Shown here: piece by piece, positions 29,196-39,732 of the stretch | Numbering within the stretch: the first letter of the stretch is position 1 | Layout of the letters: every line of letters starts with the position of its first letter | Assembly (NCBI GenBank): GCA_902564025.1 | Contig: CACEZK010000006.1 | Location: forward strand, 1 to 56,155 | Length of the DNA stretch: 56,155 nt | Reading direction: 5' to 3' | Source of the DNA: an uncultured Pelagibacteraceae bacterium | Lineage (GTDB): Bacteria; Pseudomonadota; Alphaproteobacteria; Pelagibacterales; AG-422-B15 | Program-made: the position numbers and the translations under genes | Notes under the pieces: generated by a model | Seen by the model: only the letters and a program-made list of their open reading frames with translations | What the model was told of the DNA's origin: nothing | The model's database searches: none

Positions 29196-30970
29196 TAATA
29201 AACTCTGGCCTTTGGCGCAATATATTTAACTTCATTTGATAATGTGTATTCGTGAACTGATCTATAATCCAGTTCACAACTCTTATCGTTCAGCCATGAC
29301 ATTGTATGCTTCATCCAATTTTTATCATCTCTTTCCTTATAGTCTTCTCGAGCGTGAGCCCCTCTACTTTCTTTTCTATTTAGTGCGGAGTTCATTGTAA
29401 CTACAGCTTGTGCAATTAGGTTTTTATATTCAAGTGTTTCTAACAAATCAGTATTCCATATAAGTGATTTGTCTTTAATTTTAATATTTTCTGAGTTTAA
29501 CCAAGTTTCTTCGATGAGTTTTTTTCCTTCAGACATAATCTCATCATCTCTAAATACAGCGCAGTGTTTCTGCATAACTCTCTGCATTTGAGACCTTAAT
29601 TCTGAAGTCGAAATATCCCCATCAGAAGATCGTGTACTATCAAACCTTGCAATGACTTCATCGATTACATGGCTTGGAATTTCCTTATTGGGTTCATCTT
29701 TATTTACCGTGTCATTTATTCTATCTGCTGCTGCTTTGCCAAAAACCACTAAATCAATTAGAGAATTTGATCCGAGTCTATTTGCACCATGAACACTCAC
29801 ACAAGCAGCTTCACCAACTGCCATCAAACCCTGTACGACTGTTTCATTTCCTTTTTCGAGGTTCATTACTTCTCCATGAAAATTTGTCGGAATTCCACCC
29901 ATATTATAATGAACTGTAGGTATAATTGGAATTGGCTCTTTAGTTACATCAACTCCTGCGAAAACTTTTGCGGACTCTGAAATTCCTGGCAATCTTTCTT
30001 CCAATATATCTGAGTCTATGTGATCAAGATGTAGATAAGCATGATCCTTATCTTTGCCAACGCCTCTACCCTCTAAAATTTCTTTTGTTATAGAACGAGA
30101 CACAACATCTCTTGAAGCTAAGTCTTTCGCTGATGGTGCATATCTCTCCATGAAACGTTCGCCTTCACTGTTTACTAAATAACCACCTTCTCCTCTTGCG
30201 CCCTCTGTTATAAGACAACCAACGCCATAAATACCTGTTGGGTGAAATTGAACAAATTCCATATCTTGTAGAGGTAATCCAGCTCTTAAAACCATTGCGT
30301 TACCATCACCTGTGCAGGTGTGAGCTGAAGTTGCAGAAAAATAAACACGGCCATATCCACCAGACGCTAGTATTGTTTGTTTAGAATTAAATACATGTAT
30401 TTTACCGTCCTCTAAACACCATGCAACAACACCCCTGCATTCACCCTCAACCATTAATAAATCCAAAACAAAATATTCAATATAATAGTCAACGTCATGT
30501 TTTAATGATTGCCCGTATAAAGTATGAATTATTGCATGGCCAGTTCGATCAGCAGCAGCACATGTTCTTTGTGCAGTACCTTCACCATAATTTTTGGTCA
30601 TCCCTCCAAAGGCTCTTTGATAAATTTTTCCATCCTCTGTTCGACTAAATGGAACTCCATAGTTCTCTAATTCTAAAACAGCTTTTGGTGCATTTTTGCA
30701 CAAATACTCAATTGCGTCCTGATCCCCAAGCCAATCAGAGCCTTTCACAGTATCATACATGTGCCATCTCCAATCATCATCACCCATATTTCCAAGTGCA
30801 GCAGAGATGCCTCCCTGTGCTGCAACCGTATGACTTCTGGTTGGGAATACTTTTGAAATACAAGCAGTCTTGTAACCATTCTCAACAGCACCTACTGTCG
30901 CTCTCAAACCAGATCCACCAGCACCAACAACAACTACATCGTAATCATGATATTCAATTTCGTAATTCAT
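29195..30970 (-). CDS. sdhA: succinate dehydrogenase flavoprotein subunit
   Basis: SdhA oxidises succinate to fumarate at a covalently bound FAD on the cytoplasmic face of complex II. The 591-residue protein shows the dinucleotide fold [12 protein letters not shown], the FAD-linking histidine in [11 protein letters not shown], and the substrate-site segments [19 protein letters not shown] and QFHPTGIYG. It overlaps sdhB by one base and follows sdhD after 4 bases. Confidence 0.99.
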   Translation of the reverse strand: MNYEIEYHDYDVVVVGAGGSGLRATVGAVENGYKTACISKVFPTRSHTVAAQGGISAALGNMGDDDWRWHMYDTVKGSDWLGDQDAIEYLCKNAPKAVLELENYGVPFSRTEDGKIYQRAFGGMTKNYGEGTAQRTCAAADRTGHAIIHTLYGQSLKHDVDYYIEYFVLDLLMVEGECRGVVAWCLEDGKIHVFNSKQTILASGGYGRVYFSATSAHTCTGDGNAMVLRAGLPLQDMEFVQFHPTGIYGVGCLITEGARGEGGYLVNSEGERFMERYAPSAKDLASRDVVSRSITKEILEGRGVGKDKDHAYLHLDHIDSDILEERLPGISESAKVFAGVDVTKEPIPIIPTVHYNMGGIPTNFHGEVMNLEKGNETVVQGLMAVGEAACVSVHGANRLGSNSLIDLVVFGKAAADRINDTVNKDEPNKEIPSHVIDEVIARFDSTRSSDGDISTSELRSQMQRVMQKHCAVFRDDEIMSEGKKLIEETWLNSENIKIKDKSLIWNTDLLETLEYKNLIAQAVVTMNSALNRKESRGAHAREDYKERDDKNWMKHTMSWLNDKSCELDYRSVHEYTLSNEVKYIAPKARVY

Positions 30971-30974
30971 TAAG

Positions 30975-31304
30975 TTAACCTATAAAAATTAGTAGTAGAG
31001 ACAAACAAACAAAAATTAGTATTAGTAAAAAAAATATTGAAATTATTACATTTAATATCCTTTTAACCACATCAGAGTGAACGTAATCATCAAGGATTTC
31101 ATGCACACCTGTATTCATATGAACTAATCCTAAGACCGTGAAAATCAATATATACCCTACACCCCATAAGTTGCTTAATTCACTCAAAATTAAATTATAT
31201 GGCAGAGTGGAAAGGTGTATTATTTTTATAAATAAATAAGCAATGAGTGGTAGCAGTAAAATCGTGCTCCATCGATGAAGTTTCCAAGTATTTTTAGCAG
31301 ACAT
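30975..31304 (-). CDS. sdhD: succinate dehydrogenase membrane anchor subunit D
   Basis: SdhD is one of the two small membrane subunits that bind heme b and ubiquinone in complex II. It is 109 residues with three hydrophobic segments (about 13-35, 44-64, 80-106) and a conserved loop [15 protein letters not shown] between the second and third, which holds heme and quinone residues in this family. Identification rests on this motif plus its place between sdhC and sdhA. Confidence 0.93.
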   Translation of the reverse strand: MSAKNTWKLHRWSTILLLPLIAYLFIKIIHLSTLPYNLILSELSNLWGVGYILIFTVLGLVHMNTGVHEILDDYVHSDVVKRILNVIISIFFLLILIFVCLSLLLIFIG

Positions 31305-31307
31305 AAA

Positions 31308-31685
31308 TTAATATCCAATCATAATTAAAAACCAAAATAGAACAGTGAGCAAAACAGTAAACAAAATAGTAATCCAACCTGTCAATTTGGCAGTATTTAA
31401 TTCGAGCCCAATACCAACGTCCCAGAATAAGTGCCTTAAGCAGTTTAAAAAATAAAACAAATATGAAAACGTAAGACCTATTAATATTGCTCTTATAAAA
31501 ATATTTTCTGATAAGGAAATTATAAATTGGAAAGTTTCTTCGCCAGCGCTAATTGAATATAAAAATATTATTAATATGATTACACCTAATGATGAAACTA
31601 TACCCGTTATTCTATGAAGAATTGATAGTATCGATGTAATTTGCCATCTATAGACTTGCAAATGTGGTGATAAGGGACTGCTCAT
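31308..31685 (-). CDS. sdhC: succinate dehydrogenase cytochrome b556 subunit
   Basis: SdhC anchors complex II in the membrane. The 125 residues begin with the family sequence PLSPHLQVYRWQITSILSIL followed by the HRITG motif, and have three transmembrane segments (near 25-48, 66-88, 102-122). It is the first gene of sdhCDAB. The 48 bases upstream, after the CitE-MaoC gene, are AT-rich (TATATATAAAT) and may contain a promoter, but no reliable -35 box is visible. Confidence 0.95.
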   Translation of the reverse strand: MSSPLSPHLQVYRWQITSILSILHRITGIVSSLGVIILIIFLYSISAGEETFQFIISLSENIFIRAILIGLTFSYLFYFLNCLRHLFWDVGIGLELNTAKLTGWITILFTVLLTVLFWFLIMIGY

Positions 31686-31733
31686 TAGTAATATTTATAT
31701 ATAACAAATTGCCGGTGATTAAACGACAGTAAA

Positions 31734-33692
31734 TTATTTTTTTCTTGGAATTAAAGCCCAATAATCAAGACTTAACAAAACGGACGGATCAAAACGCTTG
31801 TTACTATCTTGGTGTTGAAACTGATAAGCCTGCGCATCACCAATTCCATTTGTTCTGACTCGAATAGCACCTAATGATTCTGATACTTCGACTTTATCTA
31901 AAATCAGACTCCAAGCAAAAACAGTTGTTCCCGCAAAACACGGTGATGCGTGGGTTCCACCGTTGATCGCAATAATTTTAAAAGCATTTGAAAGTCCATT
32001 AAACGATAAAGCTCTTGTTAAACTTATAACGTGACCGCCGTAAACAATTCTTTTTCCAAACCTGCCACCTTTTTCAACAAAATGGTTAAAGTGAACTTTT
32101 GCATTGTTCTGGTATAATTTTGTTGCCATCATATGTTCAGCCTCTTCAACTGTCATACCATCAATATGATTTATTTTTTCGTTAATAGAATAATCCTCAT
32201 AACAAAGATCAGAGCCAGAGGCTTTATAATCATATCCTGTACAATCAAAATCATATTTTTTTGCAATTTCAACAACCTCCTCACTTGTAAGCTCTTTATT
32301 TAATTCTGGTATAGACGGTTCCGCTTTATTTAGGTTTCTATTTTTTTTTCTAACCATAACCCATCTTTTATAATCAATAACTGGTTCGTCATGCTGGTTA
32401 GTACCTACAGAGTGGACATAGACTACTCCATTTTCTCCACTTGAATTCTCTTTAATGCCAATCACTTCTGAAGTTGAACTAATTGTATCTCCTGGATAAG
32501 CTGGCTTTAAAAACTTACACTCTGCGTAACCTAAATTGGCAATTGCATTTAAAGAGATATCTGGGACAGTTTTACCAAAAGCTATGTTAAATAAAAGAAA
32601 ATCGTCAATTGGTGATTTTTCCAATGAGAGTTTTTTTGCAAATTCATCCGAGCAGTGCAGGGCGTACCTTGAACCGTATAAAGCTGTATAAAGTGCACAA
32701 TCTCCATATGTTATTGTCCGTGGAGTTGCGTGTATTATTTTTTGTCCTAGCTTAAAATTTTCAAAAAAGTTACCAATTTTATATTTACTTGAAGAAGTTT
32801 GTATAACTTCTGATTGATCTAGTTCTGTAACTTTTGAAACAAGCAATTCTGCTTCTATAATTCGTTTTGCATGATTTACGTGCAATTCCTCTATCTGACT
32901 GCCTTCAAACGTAATTACTCCAACATTTGGGTCCTTTTTTCTTGCATCCTCAAAGGCTGCAACAATTCGTTTTGCTTTATCTAGTTGTTCAGCCGTAGGG
33001 GTAAATATTTTATTGCATATTTGTATTTGTCCGGGGTGTATTAAGGTTTTACCATCAAATCCGAGACCATGACTATAGATGCACTCTTCTTCAAAGCCAT
33101 TAGCGTCTCTGATATCATTAAAAACTCCATCAAGTAGTGATAATTTGTAGGCTTTTGTTGCCATCATACATTTCTCAAAACTTGTGACTAATGCAGTTCT
33201 TTTTAGTTCTTCCTCTATACCCAACTCTGCAGACAAGTCATTAGTTCCCATTACAAAACATTTTAAGTATTTTGATGATTTTGCAATATCATACGCGTTT
33301 ACAATGGATAAAGCTGTTTCCATCATAACCCAAATTTTAGTTTCTTTATTTTTAAGATATTTTTCAAAAGCTTTAACATCTTTAGCTTCATTTACTTTAG
33401 GAATTAATATTGCATCGGGATTACATTTGTCCAAGACCTTAATATCTATTTTACCATCATCAGTATCTAAAGCATTTACCCTTATCACCTGTTCCTTATT
33501 TTTGTTTACACCAGAATTTATAATTTCGATAATTGCTGTGCGTGCATCATTTCTGGCATTTGCAGCTACCGAGTCTTCTAAGTCGTAAATAATTGCATCT
33601 ACATCAAGCGTACTACTTTTTTTTAATGCTTTTGGATTAGATCCAGGAACATAAAGTACGCTTCTTCTTGGTTTTCTTACATCTTGTCTCAT
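31734..33692 (-). CDS. fused CitE-like lyase and mesaconyl-CoA hydratase (MaoC)
   Basis: One continuous 652-residue frame joins two enzymes. Residues 1 to about 275 are a CitE/HpcH-type aldolase barrel (RRSVLYVPGSNPKAL, DLEDSV, the metal-binding region METALSIVNA, GKTLIHPGQI). Residues about 295 to 650 are a double-hotdog MaoC protein with close resemblance, from memory, to mesaconyl-CoA hydratase Mch (GNFFENFKLGQ, HATPRTITYGD, KTVPDISLNAIANLGYA, YVHSVGTNQ). The expected joint chemistry is mesaconyl-CoA to beta-methylmalyl-CoA to propionyl-CoA plus glyoxylate. The N-terminal half could instead be a malyl-CoA thioesterase or citramalyl-CoA lyase. It overlaps asd by 4 bases and lies upstream of sdhC. 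Confidence 0.88.
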   Translation of the reverse strand: MRQDVRKPRRSVLYVPGSNPKALKKSSTLDVDAIIYDLEDSVAANARNDARTAIIEIINSGVNKNKEQVIRVNALDTDDGKIDIKVLDKCNPDAILIPKVNEAKDVKAFEKYLKNKETKIWVMMETALSIVNAYDIAKSSKYLKCFVMGTNDLSAELGIEEELKRTALVTSFEKCMMATKAYKLSLLDGVFNDIRDANGFEEECIYSHGLGFDGKTLIHPGQIQICNKIFTPTAEQLDKAKRIVAAFEDARKKDPNVGVITFEGSQIEELHVNHAKRIIEAELLVSKVTELDQSEVIQTSSSKYKIGNFFENFKLGQKIIHATPRTITYGDCALYTALYGSRYALHCSDEFAKKLSLEKSPIDDFLLFNIAFGKTVPDISLNAIANLGYAECKFLKPAYPGDTISSTSEVIGIKENSSGENGVVYVHSVGTNQHDEPVIDYKRWVMVRKKNRNLNKAEPSIPELNKELTSEEVVEIAKKYDFDCTGYDYKASGSDLCYEDYSINEKINHIDGMTVEEAEHMMATKLYQNNAKVHFNHFVEKGGRFGKRIVYGGHVISLTRALSFNGLSNAFKIIAINGGTHASPCFAGTTVFAWSLILDKVEVSESLGAIRVRTNGIGDAQAYQFQHQDSNKRFDPSVLLSLDYWALIPRKK

Positions 33693-34705
33693 TTAGATAA
33701 ATGTTCCTCAATTAGCATTTCAGCGATTTGGATTGTATTTAAAGCAGCACCTTTCCTTAAATTATCAGAAACTACCCAAATAGATAATCCATTTTTTGTA
33801 GACGTATCCTCTCGAATTCGCGATACATACGTGTCATCATTTCCAGCACACTCTTTTGGAGTTACATAACCTCCATCAGCTCTTTCATCAAGCAGTGTGC
33901 ACCCAGGAGCATTTTTAATAGCTTCACGTGCTTCTTCTACTGAAATTTTGTTTTCAAACTCAATATTTACAGCTTCAGAGTGACCAATAAATACAGGAAC
34001 ACGAACACATGTAGCGCTAAAGCTGATCTCACTACTTAAAATTTTATGAGTTTCTTGTCTCATTTTTAATTCTTCTTTTGTGTATCCATCATCCATGAAT
34101 TTATCAATATGAGGTATGACATTAAAGGCAATTGGTTTGGTAAACTTAACATTATCTTTAATATCATCAGAGAACATATTTTTTGTTTGCTCAAACAACT
34201 CGTCCATACCAGCCTTACCTGCACCCGAAACAGATTGATAAGTTGATACAATAACTTTTTTTATTTTTGAAATTTCGTGCAATGGTTTTAAGGCAACCAC
34301 CAATTGAATTGTTGAGCAGTTTGGATTAGCAATTATATTTCTTTTTTTATAATTATTTAGATCACTTGGGTTAACCTCAGGTACGACCAGAGGAATATCT
34401 TCTTCCATTCTAAAATGACTAGAGTTATCTATAACAATACAGTTTTTTTCTGCAAACTTTGGTGCCCATTCCTTTGAGGTACTAGCTCCTGCAGAGAAGA
34501 GTGCCAATTCTACTTTTGAAGGATCAAACTTTTCAATAGATTCTACAATTAGTTTATCCTCCCCAAATCCAATTTCCATGCCTTCACTTCTACTAGAAGC
34601 TACAGGAAATATTTTTGACGCATCATATTTTTTTTCAGAGAGAATATTTAACATTTCTCTTCCGACATTTCCTGTGGCACCCACTATAGCGATATTAAAA
34701 TTCAT
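33689..34705 (-). CDS. asd: aspartate-semialdehyde dehydrogenase
   Basis: Asd reduces aspartyl phosphate to aspartate semialdehyde, the branch point for lysine, threonine, methionine and diaminopimelate. The 338 residues include the NADP-binding GATGNVGREML, the catalytic cysteine in NPNCSTIQLV, the QSVSGAGKAGM segment and the histidine of FIGHSEAVN. It follows leuB after 3 bases, as in many alphaproteobacteria, and overlaps the downstream CitE-MaoC gene by 4 bases. Confidence 0.97.
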   Translation of the reverse strand: MNFNIAIVGATGNVGREMLNILSEKKYDASKIFPVASSRSEGMEIGFGEDKLIVESIEKFDPSKVELALFSAGASTSKEWAPKFAEKNCIVIDNSSHFRMEEDIPLVVPEVNPSDLNNYKKRNIIANPNCSTIQLVVALKPLHEISKIKKVIVSTYQSVSGAGKAGMDELFEQTKNMFSDDIKDNVKFTKPIAFNVIPHIDKFMDDGYTKEELKMRQETHKILSSEISFSATCVRVPVFIGHSEAVNIEFENKISVEEAREAIKNAPGCTLLDERADGGYVTPKECAGNDDTYVSRIREDTSTKNGLSIWVVSDNLRKGAALNTIQIAEMLIEEHLSK

Positions 34706-34708
34706 AAT

Positions 34709-35818
34709 TTAAAAGTTTTCTTTTAATTGATTTAATATTTGATCACCCATTTCAACTGTTGAAAGGTTTTTGTTATCATCGCCTATTAAATCCGCGGTTT
34801 TATAGCCACTGGCAAGTACATTATTTACAGCCTTATTTATAAGATCTGATTCCTTGTCCATATTGAATGAGTACTTTAAACACATAGCAAAACTAAGAAT
34901 AGATGCAATTGGGTTTGCTATTCCTTTACCAGCTATATCTGGCGCAGACCCATGAACTGGCTCGTATAAAGACTTTCTAAAATTATTACTATCGACTGCA
35001 CCCAAAGAAGCAGAGGGCAACATTCCAAGCGAACCTGTGAGCATGGCCGCCTCATCTGAAAGAATGTCTCCAAATAAATTATCAGTAACAATAACATCAA
35101 ATTGTTTAGGGTTTCTAACTAATTGCATCGCACAATTATCTGCATACATATGAGATAACTCGACATTTGAATATTCATTTTCATGCACATGAGAGACTTC
35201 TTCTCTCCACAATATTCCAGACTCCATTACATTTGATTTTTCACAAGAAGTAACCCTGTTACCTCTTTTGCTTGCAAGTTCAAATGCTATACGTGCAACT
35301 CTTCTAACTTCTTCAGTGCTATAAGATTGAGTGTTAATTCCAACACGATTTCCGTTACCTTTATCTTCAATACCTCTTGGTTCACCAAAATAAATACCAC
35401 CAGTAAGCTCTCTAACAATTAATATATCGAGACCTGATACTAAGTCTGGTTTAAGAGAAGAGGCATCAACCATTGACTCAAAACATAGAGCAGGCCTTAA
35501 GTTTGCAAACAAGTCTAATTCTTTTCTAATTCTCAAAAGGCCTTGTTCAGGTTTAAGAGAAAAATCTAAATTATCCCATTTTTCTCCACCCACAGCACCA
35601 AGTAAAACTGCGTGAGAGTTTTTAGCTTTTTCAAGAGTCTCATCAGATAGAGGGGTGCCATAGCGATCATAGGCAGATCCACCAATATCGTCCTCTTCTA
35701 TCTCAAATTTAACTTTACTAAGTTCACCAATACTCTTAGCAACCCTCATGACCTCCTTCATTACTTCAGGCCCTATACCGTCGCCAGGTAAGACTAATAA
35801 TTTATAAGAATTGCTCAT
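34709..35818 (-). CDS. leuB: 3-isopropylmalate dehydrogenase
   Basis: LeuB oxidises and decarboxylates 3-isopropylmalate in leucine synthesis. The 369-residue protein has the beta-decarboxylating dehydrogenase layout: [11 protein letters not shown] at the N terminus, [13 protein letters not shown] loop, [10 protein letters not shown], the metal site [20 protein letters not shown], and [17 protein letters not shown]. It overlaps leuD by 4 bases and is followed by asd. Confidence 0.98.
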   Translation of the reverse strand: MSNSYKLLVLPGDGIGPEVMKEVMRVAKSIGELSKVKFEIEEDDIGGSAYDRYGTPLSDETLEKAKNSHAVLLGAVGGEKWDNLDFSLKPEQGLLRIRKELDLFANLRPALCFESMVDASSLKPDLVSGLDILIVRELTGGIYFGEPRGIEDKGNGNRVGINTQSYSTEEVRRVARIAFELASKRGNRVTSCEKSNVMESGILWREEVSHVHENEYSNVELSHMYADNCAMQLVRNPKQFDVIVTDNLFGDILSDEAAMLTGSLGMLPSASLGAVDSNNFRKSLYEPVHGSAPDIAGKGIANPIASILSFAMCLKYSFNMDKESDLINKAVNNVLASGYKTADLIGDDNKNLSTVEMGDQILNQLKENF

Positions 35819-36441
35819 TTTATTTGCTGGCTGTACAACCAGGGTGTTCTTGACTTTTGCTTATTTTCAAAATCAGAGATATGATTAACTTTAGCTAGTG
35901 TCAATCCAATATCGTCTAAACCCTCTAATAAGCTAGTTTTTTTGGCTTTATCAAGTTCAAAACTTACTTCATGATTTATATTTTTATCAAAATAAGAAAT
36001 CTTCTGATTTTCTAAATCAATTGTAAAACTAAGACTGTTTTCTGCTGCTTTTTGTAATTTAGCTACTTCAGATTCATCTAATTTGATTGGAAGAATACCA
36101 TTTTTGAAACAATTATTATAAAAGATATCCGCAAAGCTCGAAGCGATGATGCATTTAATACCATAATCTAAGATTGACCAGGGTGCATGTTCACGAGATG
36201 ACCCGCAGCCAAAATTTTTACCAGTAATCAAAATTTGAGAGTCTTTATATTTATCTTGATTAAGGACAAACGAATCTATAGGTGCATCTTTTTCATCATA
36301 TCTTAATTCATAAAATAAATTTTTACCTAAACCTGTTCGCTTAATTGTTTTTAGAAATTGTTTTGGAATAATCATATCAGTATCAACATTCACCATTGGT
36401 AAAGGAATTGCATTACTTTCTATTTTTTTAAATTTTTCCAT
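35815..36441 (-). CDS. leuD: 3-isopropylmalate dehydratase small subunit
   Basis: LeuD is the swivelling small subunit of isopropylmalate isomerase and pairs with LeuC. The 208 residues contain the hallmark [16 protein letters not shown] and the N-terminal [16 protein letters not shown]. It overlaps leuC by one base and leuB by four, so leuCDB is a coupled unit. Confidence 0.98.
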   Translation of the reverse strand: MEKFKKIESNAIPLPMVNVDTDMIIPKQFLKTIKRTGLGKNLFYELRYDEKDAPIDSFVLNQDKYKDSQILITGKNFGCGSSREHAPWSILDYGIKCIIASSFADIFYNNCFKNGILPIKLDESEVAKLQKAAENSLSFTIDLENQKISYFDKNINHEVSFELDKAKKTSLLEGLDDIGLTLAKVNHISDFENKQKSRTPWLYSQQIK

Positions 36442-37844
36442 TATATCTCTCTACTGTCTGATAGTTTTCCATTGATAGCCGCAGCAGCAGCCATAGCTGG
36501 ACTCATTAAATGAGTACGACCCCCTCTTCCTTGCCTACCTTCAAAGTTCCTGTTTGAAGTGGAAGCACATCTTTCTTGAGGTTTAAGTTTATCGGCATTC
36601 ATTGCAAGACACATTGAACATCCAGGCTCTCTCCATTCAAAGCCTGACTCAATAAATATTTTGTCCAAACCCTCCTCTTCTGCCTGCTGTTTAACTAAAC
36701 CAGACCCAGGAACGATTATTGCATTTACATGGTCCGCAACTTTTCTATCTTTTGCAATTTTTGATGCAGCTCTCAGGTCTTCAATCCGTCCATTAGTACA
36801 TGAACCAATGAATACCTTATCTACTTTAACCTCTTTAAGTGGTGTGTTCGGAACAAGACCCATGTATTCCAAAGCTCTAATCATTGATTTTTTCTTTGTC
36901 TCATCGCTTTCATCCTCAGGGTTTGGAACCAATCCATCAATCGAAACTACATCCTCAGGACTTGTGCCCCAAGTGACTTGTGGAATGATGTCGCTTGCAT
37001 CAATATTTACTGTTTTGTCATAAGCAGCACCTTCATCAGAAGCTAGCGATAACCAATAATCTGATGCTGATTGATATTCATTTTCTGCTGGAGAAAATGG
37101 TCTACCCTTTAAGTATTCAATTGTTTTTTCATCAGGACTGATTAAACCAGCTCTTGCTCCTGCTTCAATTGACATGTTACAAACTGTCATTCTTCCCTCC
37201 ATTGTTAGGGATTTGATCGCATCACCTGTGTATTCAATAACATACCCAGTGCCTCCAGCAGTTCCAATTGTTTGAATAATCTTTAAAACAATATCTTTTG
37301 CTGTGACACCCAGCGGCAGTTCACCTTGTATATTAATTTGCATATTCTTAGCTTTAGTTTGTACCAATGTTTGAGTAGCAAGAACATGTTCTACTTCAGA
37401 AGTTCCAATTCCCCATGCAAGAGCACCGAAGGCACCGTGTGTTGACGTATGGCTATCACCACAAACGATAGTCATTCCTGGTTGTGTGAAACCTTGCTCC
37501 GGTCCGATAATATGAACTATGCCCTGTCTTTTATCAGACATAGAAAGAAAAGTAATTCCGTGCTCTTTACAATTCTCTTCAAGAGTATCTACCTGTAACT
37601 TAGACTCTGGATCTGATATTCCCTCATCTCTATTTGTTGTAGGAATATTGTGATCAGCAGTGGCTAATGTAAAATTAGGTTTTCTAATTGATCTCTTTGC
37701 GATTTTTAGTCCTTCAAATGCTTGGGGACTTGTAACTTCATGAACAAGATGTCTGTCAATATAAATGATTGATGTTCCATCTTCATTTGCCGAAACTAAA
37801 TGATCATTCCATATTTTATCGTATAATGTCTTTGGAGCACTCAT
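36441..37844 (-). CDS. leuC: 3-isopropylmalate dehydratase large subunit
   Basis: LeuC carries the [4Fe-4S] cluster that isomerises 2- to 3-isopropylmalate. The 467 residues show the cluster cysteines in [11 protein letters not shown] and [10 protein letters not shown], and the aconitase-family [20 protein letters not shown]. It starts 39 bases after rplS. That spacer contains no leader peptide or attenuator that I can see. Confidence 0.98.
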   Translation of the reverse strand: MSAPKTLYDKIWNDHLVSANEDGTSIIYIDRHLVHEVTSPQAFEGLKIAKRSIRKPNFTLATADHNIPTTNRDEGISDPESKLQVDTLEENCKEHGITFLSMSDKRQGIVHIIGPEQGFTQPGMTIVCGDSHTSTHGAFGALAWGIGTSEVEHVLATQTLVQTKAKNMQINIQGELPLGVTAKDIVLKIIQTIGTAGGTGYVIEYTGDAIKSLTMEGRMTVCNMSIEAGARAGLISPDEKTIEYLKGRPFSPAENEYQSASDYWLSLASDEGAAYDKTVNIDASDIIPQVTWGTSPEDVVSIDGLVPNPEDESDETKKKSMIRALEYMGLVPNTPLKEVKVDKVFIGSCTNGRIEDLRAASKIAKDRKVADHVNAIIVPGSGLVKQQAEEEGLDKIFIESGFEWREPGCSMCLAMNADKLKPQERCASTSNRNFEGRQGRGGRTHLMSPAMAAAAAINGKLSDSREI

Positions 37845-37883
37845 AAAATAACTTTGATTAACAAAAAAACGAAAAAGAAGTAA

Positions 37884-38468
37884 TTATTCTTTTGTTGTTT
37901 CTGATTCTTCTGAACTTTCAGCATTATCTTCAGGAACTTGTTCTTGAGCAATCTCATCTACTTCAGATTCTGTTTTTTCCTCAGCTTGCGAAGCATCAGC
38001 TGCAACTTCAACATTCTCATCTTGAGCAGGCTCATCAGAAGCAATAATTTCTTCTTCTACAACTTCTTCACTCTCATCAATATATAAACTAGCAAGATCT
38101 GGTTGCTTCTTTCGAATTCTCTCAACGATTCTTGCTTTCTTACCGGTTAGATCTCTAAGATAGTAAAGCTTAGCTCTTCTGACTTGTCCACTTCTTACAA
38201 TCGAGATGGAGTCAATAGACGGACTAAAGATTGGAAATACTCTTTCTACGCCCTCACCGAAAGAAATTTTTCTAACTGTAAATGAAGAACTTAGACCTCT
38301 ATTTTTCTTTCTGATACAAACGCCCTCGAATGCCTGTATTCTCTCACGTGTACCCTCACGTACCTTAACATTCACTCTTACTGTATCTCCTGGATGGAAT
38401 TGTGGTATTTTCTTACCTTTAACTAGTGACTTTATCTGGTCTTTTTCGAATTGTTCTATGATGTTCAT
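37884..38468 (-). CDS. rplS: 50S ribosomal protein L19 with acidic tail
   Basis: L19 (bL19) lies at the interface of the two ribosomal subunits. Residues 1 to about 128 are the normal L19 core ([50 protein letters not shown]). The remaining 65 or so residues are a glutamate-rich tail with few other residue types, well beyond the usual 115-130 total. It follows trmD by 27 bases with a GAGG ribosome binding site near the ATG and precedes leuC in the same direction. Confidence 0.96.
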   Translation of the reverse strand: MNIIEQFEKDQIKSLVKGKKIPQFHPGDTVRVNVKVREGTRERIQAFEGVCIRKKNRGLSSSFTVRKISFGEGVERVFPIFSPSIDSISIVRSGQVRRAKLYYLRDLTGKKARIVERIRKKQPDLASLYIDESEEVVEEEIIASDEPAQDENVEVAADASQAEEKTESEVDEIAQEQVPEDNAESSEESETTKE

Positions 38469-38495
38469 GGTAGCCTCGCACCGTGTTTTAATACT

Positions 38496-39212
38496 TTATT
38501 TCTTCCTTGTCTTGCTTTTTTTGTAGTTTTTCCATAAATCTGGCCTAACTTTCTGTGTCAGTTTTTCAGATTGTTTTAAGCGCCACTCACTAATATTTCT
38601 GTGATTTCCAGAGAGCAATATGTCTGGAATTGTCAAATTTTTCCATTTTTTAGGCCTTGTATACTGAGGGTATTCAAGAAGGTCTTTTGAGAAGGTCTCT
38701 GAACTAGCAGACTTCATGTCACCAAGTGTTCCTGGCAACAGTCTCACTATTGTCTCCACTAAAACCTGGGAAGCTATTTCACCGCCCGCCAGTATATAGT
38801 CTCCAATACTTATTTCCTCAATAGGATAGAAATCGAGTATGCGTTGATCAATGCCTTCATATCTACCACAGAGAATATTAATTCCTTTCATCTTTGAAAA
38901 ATTAATTACTTTACTTTGAGTTAAAGGAGTACCGCGAGGACTTAAATATATCATTGGATAACTATCTTTAGATTTTATATTCTTGTAACAAGCATCAATA
39001 GATTTCCCGATTACATCTGCTTTTAAAACCATACCAGGACCGCCACCGGCTGTGGTATCATCTACTTTTTTGTAATTACCTTTTGAATATTTTCTCGGAT
39101 CAATTGTTTTTAATGACCATATTTTTTTCTTTAATGCCTTACCCACGACTCCTGTATTTAAAAGTCCAGGAAAACTATTTGGGAAAAGTGTGATAATTTT
39201 TACTCGATACAT
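38496..39212 (-). CDS. trmD: tRNA (guanine-37-N1)-methyltransferase
   Basis: TrmD methylates G37 next to the anticodon and prevents frameshifting. The 238-residue SPOUT enzyme has FPNSFPGLLNTGVVGKAL at its start, GGGPGMVLKADV, the knot segment YLSPRGTPLTQSKV, and CGRYEGIDQRILDFYPIEEI with GDYILAGGE. It starts 2 bases after the rimM stop, in the standard rpsP-rimM-trmD-rplS order. Confidence 0.98.
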   Translation of the reverse strand: MYRVKIITLFPNSFPGLLNTGVVGKALKKKIWSLKTIDPRKYSKGNYKKVDDTTAGGGPGMVLKADVIGKSIDACYKNIKSKDSYPMIYLSPRGTPLTQSKVINFSKMKGINILCGRYEGIDQRILDFYPIEEISIGDYILAGGEIASQVLVETIVRLLPGTLGDMKSASSETFSKDLLEYPQYTRPKKWKNLTIPDILLSGNHRNISEWRLKQSEKLTQKVRPDLWKNYKKSKTRKK

Positions 39213-39214
39213 TA

Positions 39215-39721
39215 CTAGCCTATATAGTCATTGATATTTTTTGTAATAATAATTTTTTTTATAAGATCAATTTTTTTTATTGTGTTTTCACTTATTGGAA
39301 TAAAGTAGTCTTTAGCATTTTTTTTTCTTATTTCTAGTAAATCCGATGATCCGTAATTCTGAACAGATATTACTTTTCCAATATTTTTTCCATCATTAGT
39401 TTTTACAATTAAATTAATTAATTGATGGTAATAGTATTGGTTTAATTTTTTTATTGCTGGTAAATACGATTGATCGATTTCTATTGTAAGCCCTACAATT
39501 TTTTCAGCCAACTCCCTTGTTTTAATTTGTTCACAACTAGCAATATAACCAGTTTTTAACTCTTTCAATTTTTTAAGAGTGATATTTGAATATTTATTCC
39601 CAAGTCTACAGGGACCATATCTAAATACATCGTCTGGCGTTTCTGTATATGATGTAATCTTGAAATGACCCTTTAAACCGTGAACTGCTCTTACTTCTCC
39701 AATAACTATCAATTGGGACAT
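39215..39721 (-). CDS. rimM: 16S rRNA processing protein RimM
   Basis: RimM helps mature the head of the 30S subunit and binds S19. The 168 residues contain the N-terminal domain (VIGEVRAVHGLKGHFKI) and a C-terminal PRC barrel (YYHQLINLIVKTNDGKNIGK, then VQNYGSSDLLEI). It lies 11 bases after rpsP and 2 bases before trmD. Confidence 0.96.
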   Translation of the reverse strand: MSQLIVIGEVRAVHGLKGHFKITSYTETPDDVFRYGPCRLGNKYSNITLKKLKELKTGYIASCEQIKTRELAEKIVGLTIEIDQSYLPAIKKLNQYYYHQLINLIVKTNDGKNIGKVISVQNYGSSDLLEIRKKNAKDYFIPISENTIKKIDLIKKIIITKNINDYIG

Positions 39722-39732
39722 AATTAATAAGC

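Noticed and set aside
37845..37883. Leucine attenuator or leader peptide upstream of leuC
   Set aside because: The 39-base spacer has no leucine-rich frame and no alternative hairpins.
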